Positions 15,326-29,606 of a DNA stretch of 64,000 nt are shown here, piece after piece. The notes beneath the pieces were generated by a model. The model was not told where the DNA came from. It was given only the letters and a program-made list of their open reading frames with translations, and searched no databases. Both the position numbers and the translations under genes were made by a program. Each line of letters begins with the position of its first letter. Position 1 is the stretch's first letter. This stretch comes from Amphirosellinia nigrospora (taxonomy: Eukaryota > Ascomycota > Sordariomycetes > Xylariales > Xylariaceae): the NCBI GenBank assembly GCA_004123355.1, contig SCHM01000003.1, positions 1-64,000 on the forward strand, written 5' to 3'.

Positions 15326-15639
15326 TATTAATATATACGTTTAATATTTAATTAGCTTAAAATAAATTATATAATTATTAATATTTAAATAACTATATAG
15401 TATAATAGTACGTTTTTATATATGCGCTAAATATTGCGCGGTACGCGTAAAAAAAGCCCTTTTTACGCGGATAAAAGGAGTATTAAGTTGTTATAGCTAC
15501 TTAGGCAAATTTTTAGTATTTAGTAAAAGAATAGCTTATTTAGTTTATAACTAGAAAATAGAGAGTATATAATAGCACGAATATACTAATTGAGCTAACT
15601 AACTTAGTATTGCTTTTTAATATCGACATTATTTCTATA
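15326..15639 (+). repeat. LTR of Copia relic B (right, 3' LTR)
   Basis: A direct copy of 8,455-8,769, sharing the GCGCTAAATATTGCGCGG block, the ACGCG-flanked hairpin and the end block ATATCGACATTATTTCTATA. It is followed by the AATAA target duplicate and resumed H sequence. Confidence 0.8.
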
Positions 15640-18600
15640 AATAAACTAATTTAAATTAAATATAAAATAAAAAAAATACTATTAAAAACTATAAATAAAA
15701 TAAATATTTATTAATAATATAAAATAAAACTAATATAATTATAACTACTATTATAATTAATAAAAAAAACATTATTACTAAAAAAATAATATAAATTTAT
15801 AGCTTATATAAAAATTTAACTTAACGGATAATATTATAACCGTACTAGCTTTAAAAAACGTTATTAAAAAAAACGTTTAAATAATAATAATAAAAAAAAC
15901 CTAAATATAATATACTAAAAAAATCATTTTTTTTTAACGTTTAACGTTTTAAAAATCTTTTTTTATTAAACTAAAAATAATATTTATATATATATAATTA
16001 ACTTTATATATATAAAATAACTAAAAATAATATTAAAAAATATAAATATAATATATATAAAATATTATAAAAAAAAAATATATAATATAAATAAAACTAA
16101 TCGAAAGTTAGCAAAATTAAATTATTATTATAGCTTAGCCGTATATTTTAAAAATCGAAAACTAAAAACTAATAAATAAAATTTTAAATAAAATATATCG
16201 TAAAATAAAATAATATATATAAATAAACTAACGCTATTCGGATATTTAATATTTATAATATAATAAACAATAAATAATAAACATAAAAAATAAATAATAA
16301 TTAATTTATAATTATTAAATAAAATAGTAATCCTAGATTATTATTTATTGCTTATATTAAAAGCTATTATTATATAAATTTAAAAATATTATTATATAAT
16401 AATTATAAATTATAAAAAATTTTATTATTAGTTTTTAGTATAACTTAATTATTATAATTAAATAATTATTATATCGCCTAAAAAATTAAAAATATTATAT
16501 ATAGCATTAATAAAATTTAAAAATAATTTTAGCTATACGTAATAATTTATAAATAAAAGCTTTTATTATATATATATTATATAAAAACTTATATAAATAA
16601 TATTATTATTTATTTTAAAATAGCTAAAAAATATTTCTAGTATATAAAAGCTATTCTAAATATATATAATAAAATTAATTTTAAGCTAAATAATAAATTA
16701 TTCGTAATATATTTAGCAATAAAATTATTAAAATTTATAATAAATAATTATAAATTAACGATAATAAATAATCGAATAAAAATAATAGCTAAACTAAAAT
16801 AACTTTAAAATTTAATAACTTTTAAAATATATATTAATATAGTTAGTTTTTTAAAAAAGTTTATTTTATAATACTAATAAAAACTTTTTTTTTTTAAAAA
16901 AAAAAACTAAATTATTAGCCGATATACGTAAAATAAAAACTATCTTTTTTATTATTATAGCCCGAAAAAAATAAGCAGCGAAAATTATATTTAAGCTTAT
17001 AAAAAAAAAAAACGGAGCTTTTTAATTTTATAAAAATAATTAATAAATAAACTATTTTATATATTAAAACTTATTTAGATTATATTTATTAAATTAAACG
17101 TTTTAAAAGAAAAAAATATAAAATAATAATTTTTCATATAAATAAAAGCTAAAATAAATAATAATTAGCCGTTAATTTAATATAACTTATTTTTTTTAAA
17201 CAAAATATTATTTAAAAATAAGCGTTAATATATATATATAAAGCTAAAAATATTTTATTTAATATATACTATAATTTTAATAATAATATTTATTAACTAC
17301 TAAATAATAAAAAAATTATTAACTAAATAAATTTATAATTAATAAATATTATTAAGCTTAATATAAAACTAATAATAATATTAATATATTTATTATAGTT
17401 TTAACTTAACGTTAAATATATTTTTAAAAAAATAAATTTAATTTTAAATGCTTTTTTATATTTATTAATAATTATAAACATAATAAATAATATAATAATA
17501 AAAAATATTAACTATAACTTGTTTAAAAATATTATTAATAAAATCGGATATTTTATAAAAATAAAAATATATATAATAAAAACTAAAAATTAAAACTATA
17601 GTAAAGTTATATTATAAATCGGAAATTCGCGAAAATAATCGCAAAAATTAAAAAATATAAATTAGCTATTTTAAATTTAATAAAAAAAAAAAAAAAAACA
17701 ATATAGTTTTTTATTTTTACTTATTAATTATATTTTTATATATAATAATAAATAGTTTTTTATATTTTTAATATTTAAACGGACAAAAATAATTATATAT
17801 TTTAAATATATACTAAAATAATATTTTAAAAATAACGTATAATAAAAATATTATTTCGGGCTAAAAAAATATATTATAAATTTTAAAAATTTATAATATA
17901 TTATAGCTAAATAAATAAAAAAATATTAATAATATTATCCGCAATATTTAAATAATATAATAAATCGGCAAAAAATATTTAATAAATTAAAACCGATCTA
18001 AAAACCGTTAATATTATTTTATATAATTATAATAAATTTTATTATAAAACTACTAAAAATATTATTTATTAAATTGTTTTAATAAATATTTAAATATAAT
18101 ACGTTTAATACTTTATTAATAATAATATATAAATTTAATAAAAAAACTTTATTAATATTAAAAAATATTAAATATATAGTAATAAAATAAGCAATTATAT
18201 TAATATTAATATTATTATTATATAATTAAAAAATACTATATAAGTTTATTTTAAACTAAAATCTTAAGTTTATATTAAAATTATAATAAATATTATAAAT
18301 AAAAAAAAACAATATTAATAATATTAATAAGCTATTATTTATAAACTAATAGTTAAAACAAACAATATAATTAAAATATTAAAATTATTATTTAATATTA
18401 TAACAATAAATTTAAAATTAATATAATTAAATATTATATTTATATTATAATATAATATAAATAATACTAAGTTTATAATTACCGGAATATTACTAAATAA
18501 ATTAATATTAAGCTTTAAGCTATAAAACGCGCTATTAATCCTAAAAATACCCAATAATACTATAAATTTTTAATTATATTAAAATTATATTAATAAAATA

Positions 18601-19309
18601 TAAAAATTATAATATAATTTATAATAAATATTAAAATATAATATAACGCTAAATATAACTTTATATAATTTAATATTAAAAATAAAGTTTTTTTATAACT
18701 TTATAAAAAATATTATTTATTTAAAAAATTTTTTTATAAATAATTTATATAAAAAACCGGACTATTTATTATATTAATAAAAATAAACAACTAATATATA
18801 AACTAAATTTTTATAATATTAAAAGTTTATAAAATAATATTTATAATATAATTATATTTAGCACTAAAAAAAGTTAACTTTTTTTAAAAGCAAAAACTAA
18901 TACTAAAATATATTTTTATTAAAAAAAATAATAATAAATAAATATTATATAAAATCGATAATATTTTTACTAAAAAAATTAATTGTTTAAAAAAATATCT
19001 ATTATTAAAATATTTAATTAAATAAAAAAGCTTTAAAGTTTAATATAATAAATAATATTTAAAAATACTATTAATAAAAAATATTATTAATTTAATATAA
19101 AAATATAATAAAAATATTTAATAAAGCTTAAAAAGCTTAAATTAAAATATTAATTTAATAAAAATAAAACTAAAAATAATAATATAGCTATAAAAAAATT
19201 AAAAATTAAAAAACTATAAATATAATATTAAAAATAACTATATAAATCTTATTAAAATATTTATTAGTATAAAAAATAATATATATTTAAATAAAATATA
19301 AAACTATTG
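15640..19309 (+). mobile_element. Ty3/Gypsy-like relic H, copy 1, last segment (pol region)
   Basis: Colinear with about 23,170-26,819 of H copy 2. On the plus strand, 16,200-16,900 recalls a Gypsy reverse transcriptase of the kind common in fungi. It is followed to about 17,450 by an RNase H-like stretch ending in the family's usual 'PGKxNLVPDALSRL'-type region. Integrase-like sequence probably lies downstream but was not delimited. The family match is by eye on strongly mutated DNA. With the segments at 1-1,188 and 8,304-8,454 it gives about 5.0 kb of H. It is broken and heavily RIP-mutated, and older than A and B. Confidence 0.6.
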
Positions 19310-19452
19310 TAACGCTATTTTAAAAATATTGTCTTTAAATAATGTTTAATAAGCTAGATATTGTTTATAAAACGTTGTTTTTAAAATAACGTTTCATATA
19401 AACTTAGTTTAATAATTTAATAATTTTAAAATTAATAAACTATACACTATTA
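19310..19452 (+). repeat. Repeat X, copy 1
   Basis: A 143-bp repeat directly after relic H. It starts TAACGCTATTTTAAAA and ends near ACTATACACTATTA. Inside are tandem near-palindromes of the form AACRTTGTTTTTAAAACAAYGTT. Related copies are at 29,463, 32,250, 56,791 (inverse) and, partly, 32,900 (inverse). The class is not known; it could be a short non-autonomous transposon or a solo LTR. Confidence 0.7.
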
Positions 19453-19460
19453 TTTAATAG

Positions 19461-19496
19461 TTAGCAACTAACGGTTGCTAATTTTTTTTTTTTTTT
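19461..19496 (+). other. Hairpin followed by T run
   Basis: TTAGCAAC and GTTGCTAA form a perfect 8-bp stem around TAACG (19,461-19,481), followed by a T tract of about 14. The shape is terminator-like, but no gene lies upstream, so a role is not claimed. Confidence 0.4.
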
Positions 19497-19984
19497 AATT
19501 TATAAACTTTTAGTTTATTCGGTAAAAATATTACTTTTAAACGATTTGCTTTAATTAATTAAACAAATAAAAGTCCGATTTATTTTAACTAGTTTTAAAA
19601 ACTTAACTATTATTATAATAATAACAATAATAATATTATTATTTAAACTATTAACGCTTTAACTTTATTATATAACTTTAAACATTAACTAATAAGTTAT
19701 ATTTATTTAGTTATATTTTAATATACTTTATTTTTTTTTTTTTTTTTTTTCGATTATTCGATTTAATATATTCGAATTATTATAATATTATAATACTAAA
19801 AACAATTTTTATTTTTTTTATTTTCGGACAATTTTTTATATTACGAAAATATTAAATATATTATTAATCTAGCAAATAATAATATTATTAATTAATTAAA
19901 ACGTTATTTATAAGCGTTATAATTTGCTTAAAAAACTTAAATTCGAACTTAAACCCGGTATAAATAGCAGCAGTATAGTTTTCG

Positions 19985-20010
19985 GATCTAAAAATATTAA
20001 TTTTTAGATC
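19985..20010. repeat. Short inverted repeat (hairpin)
   Basis: GATCTAAAAAT and ATTTTTAGATC form an 11-bp stem around ATTA. It lies just before the minisatellite. Function unknown. Confidence 0.6.
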
Positions 20011-20020
20011 TAATAATATT

Positions 20021-20155
20021 TATATATAATTTATATATAATTCGTTTGGTTATATATAGCGTTTATATATAACTTATATATAATTCGCCCGGTTATATTA
20101 CTAATTTTTTATATATAATTTATATATAATTCGCCCGGTTATATTACTAACTTTT
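20021..20155 (+). repeat. Minisatellite, three units of about 45-47 bp
   Basis: Three direct copies built from TTATATATAA repeats followed by ATTCGCCCGGTTATATTACT. The last two are nearly identical; the first has TTCGTTTGG in place of TTCGCCCGG, as RIP-like C-to-T change would give. Confidence 0.75.
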
Positions 20156-21806
20156 ATTTTTTTGAATATTTTTTTTTATTTTTTATTTAAAATATTATTT
20201 TATATTTAGTTAAAATATTATTTATAGTTTTTATTATTTTATTATTTTATTTTATAAAATTATTTTTTAAGTTTATTTTTTATTATTAAATATTTATATT
20301 TTTATAGGAAAATAACTATTTATTTTAAGTTTAAAAGCTTAATAAGTTTATATTTAACGTATATTAAAATTTTTTATAACTTTTTTTTAATTAACTTTAT
20401 TAATAAATAATTAATTATAGCTATAAAAAGCGAATTATTTTATAAATTAGATTTTAAATAGCTATATTATTTATAACGTTATAACTTAAACAAATAATTA
20501 TATATTTAATTAAGCTATTATAGTAATTTTATTATAATTGCTAGATTAATATTATTATATATAAATAGTATTTAATATTAATTTAAAAGTTTTAATAAAT
20601 ATTTTTTTATTTATTCCGATATTTTTTTTAAAAAAATTTAACGTAAAATAGCTTAATATATAGTTTAATTAAAAAAATAATAAAATAATAAAAATAACGT
20701 ATATTTATTATAGTTTAAGCTATATATGTTTAAAATTAAAACTATATTCGATTTAAACTATATTAACTTTAAATTATTTAAACTAATTTTCGATTTTAAT
20801 TTAGTTTTAAACTTATTAAAGCATTTTATTTTATTTTTATATTTTTTATTTAATAAATAAAATAGTAATACTACTAAATAAAAAATATAATAAAAAGCTA
20901 TAGAAATTATTTTAGCTATAAAAATAATAATAATTAAAAATTTTATTAAAATATTAATAAAAAATATTTTAAACGTAGCTAAAATAATAGTTAAACGTTT
21001 AATAATAAAAATAGCGTTCGGAAATAACTAAAAAATATATTAATAAGCTATTTTAATTTAAATTTTTTAAAATTTTTAAAACTAAAAAATATATTATATT
21101 TAGCCGCAATATATATTAATAGAATATTTATTTATTTATAACGTTTATAAAATAGTATGTTTTAGTTTATTAAATAAAAAATTTTATAAAATAATTTTTT
21201 TTAATTTTTTAAAAAAAGCTTAAATATAATATATTAAAATATTTAATAAAGTTATAAAAACAGCTATAAAATAAAGTTTTAAATTTATACTACGTAAAAT
21301 TAATTTTAAATATTGCTAGGAATATTACGGACGCTTTTTAAAATATATTAAAAAACTTATATATAAAAGCAAAAATTTTAAAAAATATTTATTTATATAT
21401 AAGCAATAAAAATAATTTAAAACTATTATAACTATAATATAAATATAGAGTTTTAATTTATAGTATATATATAAAATATATATTTAAATTTTTAGAAATT
21501 TATAATAAGTTAATAATGATTATAAGTTTAAACGTTTTTTTAATATATTTAAAAAACAAACAAAAATTATACTATATAATATTTATAATTATAAAGTATA
21601 AATTAAGCTATAATAAATATAGTTTATTTTTGTTTTAATATATTATTAATTTTATAAATAATAAATATTTTTATGCTTTTTAAAATTTTAACTATTAATT
21701 TAATATTTATAGTTAATTTTTTAATTAATTAAATAATTAATATTAATATAGTAAAATATATTAATTAAAGCGTAAATAATTAAAATAAATATTATTTTTA
21801 TAATAA

Positions 21807-24800
21807 AAATAATAAATATTATTTTTATAATCGAAAATATAATATTAAACGTATATAAAGCAGCTAAAGATTTTTTATAAATTAATAATATAGCAAACGT
21901 AGCTAAAAATAATAAAGTTTACGTATAGTTTTAAAAAATAATAAAGTTTATATAATAATTATAAAAGCTTTATAATAAATAAAATTATAAAAATAATAAA
22001 AAGCTATTATAAATAAATAAATAAAATAAACGTTTTATTATATTTATCGTTTATTTTAGTAAATATATCGTTAATAAATTAAGCTTTAATAAATATTAAA
22101 TAGTATATATTAATAAAAAATAAAATAATATTAGTATTAAATAACTAGGATATTTAGTTTTAAAAATAAAAGTTAAAAAAATAAAGCTATATTATAATAA
22201 ATAAAGTTAAAAAAAAAAACGAAAAAATTTTTTTTATAAAATATTTTAATAAAAAAAATAAATTAACTATTATTTTTTTTATTTAATTAAAATTAATATA
22301 ATTATTTAAAACTAATTAGCTAACGATATAAATATTTTTATTTATTATAATTATAAATAAAATTTTTAAATAAAATAAAATTTTTAATTTATTATATCGT
22401 ATAATAATATTATTAAAATATATATTTTTAAAATAAACTAATAAATAAAACTAAAAATAATAAATTATATTAAATAAAGCTTTTTAAAATAAACGTTTTT
22501 ATATTAAACGAAATATTTAATATTATTATTATATAATTATAAATAGTAGCTTTTAATATATTTAAATATTTGTTTTATAAATTAAATATAAATATAAATA
22601 AATAAAAAAATATAAAATATAATAATATATTTTAATATAAATTGTTCGATATATTAGCGGACTATAAATAAGTTATAAATTTATACTAGAAGTATAGATT
22701 TAAACTAAGCAAACTTTAAATATATAGTATTAGCGGATAGTTAGCTTAATAAAACGTATTATTTTAACGTTAATTTTAAAAAAAACTATAAATAATATAA
22801 ATAAAAATAGTTTAATTAAAATAATAGTATAGCTAATAAATAGATTTTAATTAAATATATTATTTAAAACAAAGTTTTAACGAAAACGATATAATATTAA
22901 TTTTTTAAGCTAAATTATTATAAAGGGTTATACGATAATTTAATAATTTTATTTATAATTAAATAAAAAAAAATTAAATATAATAAAACTATTATAATAT
23001 AATAATAATAGTTTATTATATAATAATAATAATATTAATATAATATATAGATTTTTTTAATTTAAATATTAAAGTTTTATATAGGATTATATATTCGAAC
23101 TAAAATATATTAATATTTAATAGCGATACTATTTAAACAAAGCTTAAAAGTTTTTTTTATTAATTATATAAATAAGCTAATTCGGGTTAAATATAAAATA
23201 AAAATAAGTAATATTAAAAATTATAAACAAAATAAATATTTATTAATAATATAAAATAAGGCTAGTATAGTTATAACTGCTGTTATAACCGGTAAAAATA
23301 AAAATATTGCTATTAAAAAAATAATGCAAATTTATAGTTTGCGTAAAAATTTAACCTAATAAATAATATTATAATTATATTAGCTTTAAAAAAATTACTA
23401 AAAAAAATGTTTAAGCAGCAATAATAAAAAATAAACTTAAATATAATATACCGGAGAAATTATTTTTTTTAACGTTTAACGTTTTAAAGATTTTTTTTTA
23501 TTTAAACTAAAAATAATATTTATATATATATAATTAATTTTATATATATAAAACGACTAAAAATAATATTAAAAAAATATAAAATATAGCATACGTAAAA
23601 GCATTATAAAAATAGAAAAAAAAATATAATATAAATAAAATTAATCAAAATTAATAAAATTAAATTATTATAGTTTAGTTATATATTTAAAAATTAAAAA
23701 TTAAAAGCTAGTAAATAAAGTTTTAAATAAAATATATTATAAAAGTAAAATAGTATATATAAACAAACTAACGTTATTTAAATATTTAATATTTATAATA
23801 TAGCGAATAATAAATAATAAACATAAAAAACGGAAATAATTAATTTACGATTATTAAATAAAATAATAGTTTTAAACTATTATTTACTATTTATTTTAAA
23901 AGTTATTATTATATAAATTTAAAGATATTATTATATAATAATTATAAATTATAAGAAATTTTATTACTAGTTTTTAGTACGACTAAATTATTATAATTAA
24001 ATAGTTATTATATTGTTTAAAAGATTAAAATATTATATATAGCGTTAATAAAATTTAAAAATAGCTTTAGTTATATATAACAATTTATAAATAAAAAGTT
24101 TTTACTATATATATTATATAAAAGCTTATATAAATAATATTATTATTTATTTTAAAATAGCTAAAAAATATTTTTAATATATAGAATTATTTTAAATATA
24201 TATAATAAAATTAATTTTAAGCTAAAAATTAATAAGTTATTCGTAATTATTTAGTAGTAAAGTTATTAAAATTTATAATAAATATTATAAATTAATAATA
24301 ATAAATAATCAAATAAAACAATAGTTAAATTAAAATAGCTTTAAAATTTATAACTTTTAAAATATATATTAGTATAGTTAGTTTTTTAAAAAAGTTTATT
24401 TTATAGTACTAATAAAAGCTTTTTTTTTTTTAAAAAAAAAAATTAAATTGCTAGCTAATATATATAAAATAAAAATTATTTTTTTATTATTATAGCTTAA
24501 AAAAAATAAGCAGCGAAAATTATATCGAGTTTAAAAAAAAAAAAACAGAGCTTTTTAATTTATAGAAATAGTTAATAAATATAAACTATTTTATATATTA
24601 AAACCTATTTAAATTATATTTTATTAAATTAAACGTTTTAAAAAAAAAAAATATAAAATAATAGTTTTTATACGGATAAAATTAAAACAAACAATAATTA
24701 GCTATTAATTCAATATAGCTTATTTTATTTTTAAATAAAATATTATTTAAAAAAAAATCGATATAATATAATAAAGCTAAAAATATTTTATTTAATATAA

Positions 24801-26819
24801 ATATACTATAATTTTAAAGTTTAAATATAATTATATATAATTTTAATAGTAATATTTATTAATTATAACAATAAAAAAAATTATTAATTAAACAAATTTA
24901 TAATTAATAAATATTATTAAGCTTAATATAAAGCTAATAATAGCGTTAATATATTATTATAGTTTTAGTTTAACGTTAAATATATTTTAAAAAAATAAAT
25001 TTAGTTTTAAATGCTTTATTTATTAATAATTATAAACGTAATAAATAATATAATAGTAAAAAATATTAACTATAGCTCGCTTAAAAATATTATTAATAAA
25101 ATTAAATATTTTATAAAAACAAAAGTATATATAAATAAAAATTAAAAATTAAAACTATAATAAAGTATATTATAAATTAAAAATTCGCGAAAATAATTAT
25201 AAAAATTAAAATATAAATTAGCTATTTTAAATTCGGTAAAAAAAAAAAAAAAAATAATATAATTTTATTTTATTTATTAGTTATATTTTATATATAATAG
25301 TAAATAGTTTTTTATATTTTTAATATTTAAATAAATAAAAACGATTATATATTTTAAACGTATGCTAAAATAATTTTAAAAATAGTATATAAAAAATATT
25401 ATTTCGGGCTAAAAAAAATATATTATAAATTTAAAATTTATAATATATAATATAGCTAAATAATAAAAAAATATTAATAATATTATTTGCAATATTTAAA
25501 TAATATAATAAATCGGCAAAAAATATTTAATAAACTAAAACTAATTTAAAAACTATCGATACTATTTTATATAGTTATAATAAATTTTATTAATAAAACT
25601 AAAAATATTATTTATTAAATCGTTTTAATAATATATATAAATATATAATTTAATATTTTATTAATAATATATAAATTTAATAAAAAAATTTATAATATTA
25701 AAAAATATTAAATATATAACAATAAAATAAACAATTATATTAATATTAATATTATTATTATATAACTAAAAAATACTATATAAGTTTATTTTAAACTAAA
25801 ATTTTAAGTTTATATTAAACTATAGTAAATATTATAAACAAAAATAAAAATAGTATTAATAATATTAATAAGCTATTATTTATAAACTAATAATTAAAGC
25901 AACAATATAATTAAAATATTAAAATTATTATTTAATATTATATATATAAATTTAAAATTAATATAGTTAAATATTATATTTATATATAATATAATATAAA
26001 TAATACTAAGTTTATATTATTAAAATATTATTAAATAAATTAATATTAAGCTTTAAGTTATAAAACGCGTTATTAATTTTAGAAATATTTAATAATATTA
26101 TAAATTTTTAATTATATTAGAAATTATATTAATAAAACGTAGAAATTATAATATAATTTATAGCAATAAACGCTAAAATATAGTATAACATTAATATAAC
26201 TTTATATAATTTAATTAAAAATAAAGTTTTTTATAATTTTATAAAAAATACTATTTATTTAGGAAATTTTTATAAATAGTTTATATAAAAAATTAAACTA
26301 TTTATTATATTAATAAAAATAAATAAACTAGCGTATAAACTAAACTTTTTACGATATTAAAAAGTTTATAAAATAGTATTTATAGGATAATTATATTTAA
26401 TATTAAAAAAAGTTTTTTTTTAAAAGCAAAAAACTAAAATTAGGATATTTTTATCGAAAAAAATAATAATAAATAAATATTATATAAAATCGATAATATT
26501 TTTATTAAAAAAATTAATGCTTAAAAAAACGTCCATTATTAAAATATTTAATTAAATAAAAAGTTTTAAAGCTTAATATAATAAATAATATTTAAAATAC
26601 TACTAATAAAAAATATTATTAATTTAGTATAAAAATATAATAAAAAATATTTAATAAAGCTTAAAAAGTTTAAATTAAAATATTAATTTAATAAAATAAA
26701 AGCTAAAAATAATAGTAGCTATAAAAAAATTAAAAATTAAAAAATATATATATAAAATTAATTATATAAATCTTATTAAAAACATTATTAGCGTAAAAAA
26801 ATAAATATATATTTATAAA
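21807..26819 (+). mobile_element. Ty3/Gypsy-like relic H, copy 2
   Basis: About 5.0 kb colinear with the three segments of H copy 1, but without the Copia insertions, so it serves as the empty-site reference for A and B. Gypsy-like reverse transcriptase resemblance lies at about 23,760-24,400 and RNase H-like sequence runs to about 25,020, both on the plus strand. The left limit is where comparison with copy 1 stops at the window edge and may not be the true end. The right limit is within a few bases of the point where copy 1 ends; here the T unit follows instead of X. Broken and RIP-mutated. Confidence 0.6.
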
Positions 26820-29606
26820 AAATATATTTTTATTAAAAATAATTTATAATAGTGCTATTACTATACTTTATTAAAATATTGCTTTTATATTTTTATAATA
26901 TTGCGTATTTTTATATTTATATAATTATAAGTATTTTTATATTTGCATATTATTATATTTATATATATATAATATTATTATTATAGACGATATTATTACG
27001 TTTATAAAACAATATATTTTGCAAACAAATATATAATAATTAAATATTTATTATTTTATATATATTAATAATAATTAAATATTATAATTATAACTTTTAC
27101 GCGGATATATTTAAAATAACGTTTGTTAACTAGGACAAGTTGTTATAAATAAATTTATATTTAACTATAATTAGTTAATTCTTTAATAAATAAAAAATTT
27201 TAAAACTAACGTTTAATTATAGCAAAAAAATTCGTTTAACGTATATAAAATATAAATAATAAATTAAAAAAGCGAGTAAAAAAAGCGTATAATAATTATA
27301 TAGCTATTATTAATAAGGTTAAAAACTTTAAAAATTTCGTAAAAATTTTAAAACAAAAAGCCGAATTTATCGTTAAAATAAATTATTATATAAATATAGA
27401 TATTATTATTAAATATATAATATTATAAAATATTAAAAGCTAATATTTTTAAATATTAATTTAATTAAATAATAATATTTAAAAAATAGTTAGTAATTAG
27501 TACGAATTATTTTTAACTAATAATTTTTAAAATTTAAAGTTTATTTAAAAGTTAAAAAAAAATTAAAAAATATTATAATTTATTATTTAAATATACGTTT
27601 TAAAGTAATTAATATTAAACTAAACGTTTTAATACGCGAAAAAATTAAAGTTATTATATATTAGTAATATAATTTATAAATTTAATATTTTATTAAATAT
27701 AATAAAATATTTTTAATTAAACCGGTTTATATAGTTATAGTTTAGAGTATATATAAATATAAAATTTAAAATATTAGTTTTAATATTTAAAAATAATAAC
27801 TATAAATAATAAACTAATTATAGAATTAATAACTAAAATAAATTAATTTTTAACTATAAACGATAATAAATTTATTAAATTATTTAATAATAATATAAAA
27901 AAAATATTTTATTTTATATTTAATTAACTTTTTATTTAATAATAATAAAATAATATTTCGTTCGGCTTAAATAATATAAAAAATATTATAAAAGTTTAAA
28001 ATATATATTATATATAAAGTTTTTAGCGGCATAAAAAATTTTTTAATAAATACTAAAATAATAAATATTTAGCAAAATAATATAAAAAAATTTAAAAAAA
28101 AATCGAAATTATAAGCTTAAAAATATTAAATTAAAAAATATAATATAAAATATAAACGCTAAATTAATAAATATTTACTAAAATAAAAATTTATTAAATA
28201 AAAAACTTTTTATAAAATAATATTAAAATAAATAAAAAAGCTATTTAAAAAAATAAAAACTAAAATATTAAATTAAAAAATAATAAATATAATTAAAATT
28301 TAAAAGCAAAATTTTTAAATAATAAAACTACTAATTAATATAATTATTTAAAAATATAACTAAAATTTAATTTATTTAACGATTATATTATTAATTTTTT
28401 ATTAATAATAAATATTATTTAAAAATAATTTATTAATAATATAACTATAATAATTAATTAATATAAATATTATAACTTAAATTATAATTTAACCGATTAT
28501 TAATATTATATTAAATAAATAAACTACGAAAATATTATTTTTATTAAAATTAATAATAATAATATTAAATTAATAAAAAACTATAAAAAATAAAAGCTAT
28601 TATAATAATAATACTAAATAAATATATTATTAAAATAATAATTAAACGTTATTATAAATCGTTAAACAAAAATAATAATAATAATAACGATTTATTAATA
28701 GTAATAAAAATTGCTAAATTATTTATTTATTTAAAAATAATTATACTATAAAATATATACGTTAAAATAAAAATAATAATATTATTAAAATAAAATATAT
28801 AATATTATCGAAATAAAAATATATAATATTTATATAAAATATTTTTTTAATTATTTTTTTAAGTTTATAAATATTTTTTAAATTTACGGACGTTTAATTA
28901 ACGTTTTAAACTAGTTTTATTAAATTAATATTTTTATAATATATAATAATATTTTTTATAACAATAATAATATATTTTATAATAATAATAATATATTTAT
29001 AATAATATATTTTTATAATAATAACGATATTTATTTATATTTTTATTTTTATTTTTTAAATAAACTAATATATTTTAAACGATAACGATTTTTAAATATT
29101 TTTATTTTTTTTTTAACGAGCTTTATTATATAATTAAAGCTTTTTTTAGCTAAACCGATAAAAAAACAAAAAAAATAATAATAGCAAAACGTTCGGAAAT
29201 AATAAAAAAAAAAATATAAAATTAAACGTTATATTTAGTTTAATATTTTTAATTTAAATAATAATAATAATACTAAAACGGACAAAAATTATTAATAAAA
29301 ATATAAACGATAATAAAATAAAATAACGATAAAAAAAATAAATAAAATAATATAGAAAAAATAATAAATAATAAAAAAAAATAATATAAATAATAGTTTA
29401 ATTAAAAAAATATAGCAATAATAATAAAAAATATTGTTTTGTTTTTTAAAAAAAAGTAGATATAACGCTATTTTAAAAATATTATTTTAAAATAATATTT
29501 AATAAGCTAGATATTATTTATAAAACATTATTTTTAAAATAACGTTTAGTATAAATTTAGCTTAATAATTTAATAACTTTAGAATTAATAAACTATATAT
29601 TTACTA
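26820..29606 (+). repeat. Tandem unit T1 (2,787 bp) ending in X
   Basis: The first of two head-to-tail units. It matches 29,607-32,393 throughout; shared blocks include AACTAACGTTTAATTATA near the start and the lysine-rich, A-rich section that follows. The plus strand is A-rich and might once have coded, but no transposase or polyprotein motif was recognised. The unit ends with X copy 2. It directly abuts the end of relic H copy 2. The class is unknown: it could be a DNA transposon or a 3' extension of H. Confidence 0.7.
29463..29606 (+). repeat. Repeat X, copy 2 (end of T1)
   Basis: 144 bp, closely similar to 19,310-19,452 and 32,250-32,393, with the same palindromic core and the AATTTAATAACTTTAGAATTA block near its end. 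Confidence 0.75.

Larger units (their letters stand above)
8455..15639 (+). mobile_element. Ty1/Copia LTR retrotransposon relic B
   Basis: A 7.2-kb element with LTRs at 8,455-8,769 and 15,326-15,639 and a 5-bp target-site duplication AATAA (8,450-8,454 and 15,640-15,644). Around 13,150-14,700 the plus strand still resembles the end of a Copia polyprotein: the YVDD-side part of reverse transcriptase, then the RNase H region and the tail. The gag and integrase regions should lie upstream but are too degraded to delimit. A purine run precedes the right LTR. The element is broken throughout by RIP. It lies head to head with A and is nested in relic H. Confidence 0.82.
19453..21806. other. AT-rich stretch without recognisable gene
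   Basis: About 2.35 kb between X copy 1 and H copy 2. It contains a short hairpin with T run (19,461-19,496), a 26-nt palindrome (19,985-20,010) and a three-unit minisatellite (20,021-20,155). It may be the upstream, gag-side part of H copy 2, because copy 1 begins only at the window edge and cannot be compared. No open frame or family motif was seen. Confidence 0.5.

Noticed and set aside
18339-18554. A 71-codon open frame on the minus strand
   Set aside because: It lies inside relic H, is made of I/N/F/L from AT-rich DNA, and is out of frame with the Gypsy-like region. Chance opening.
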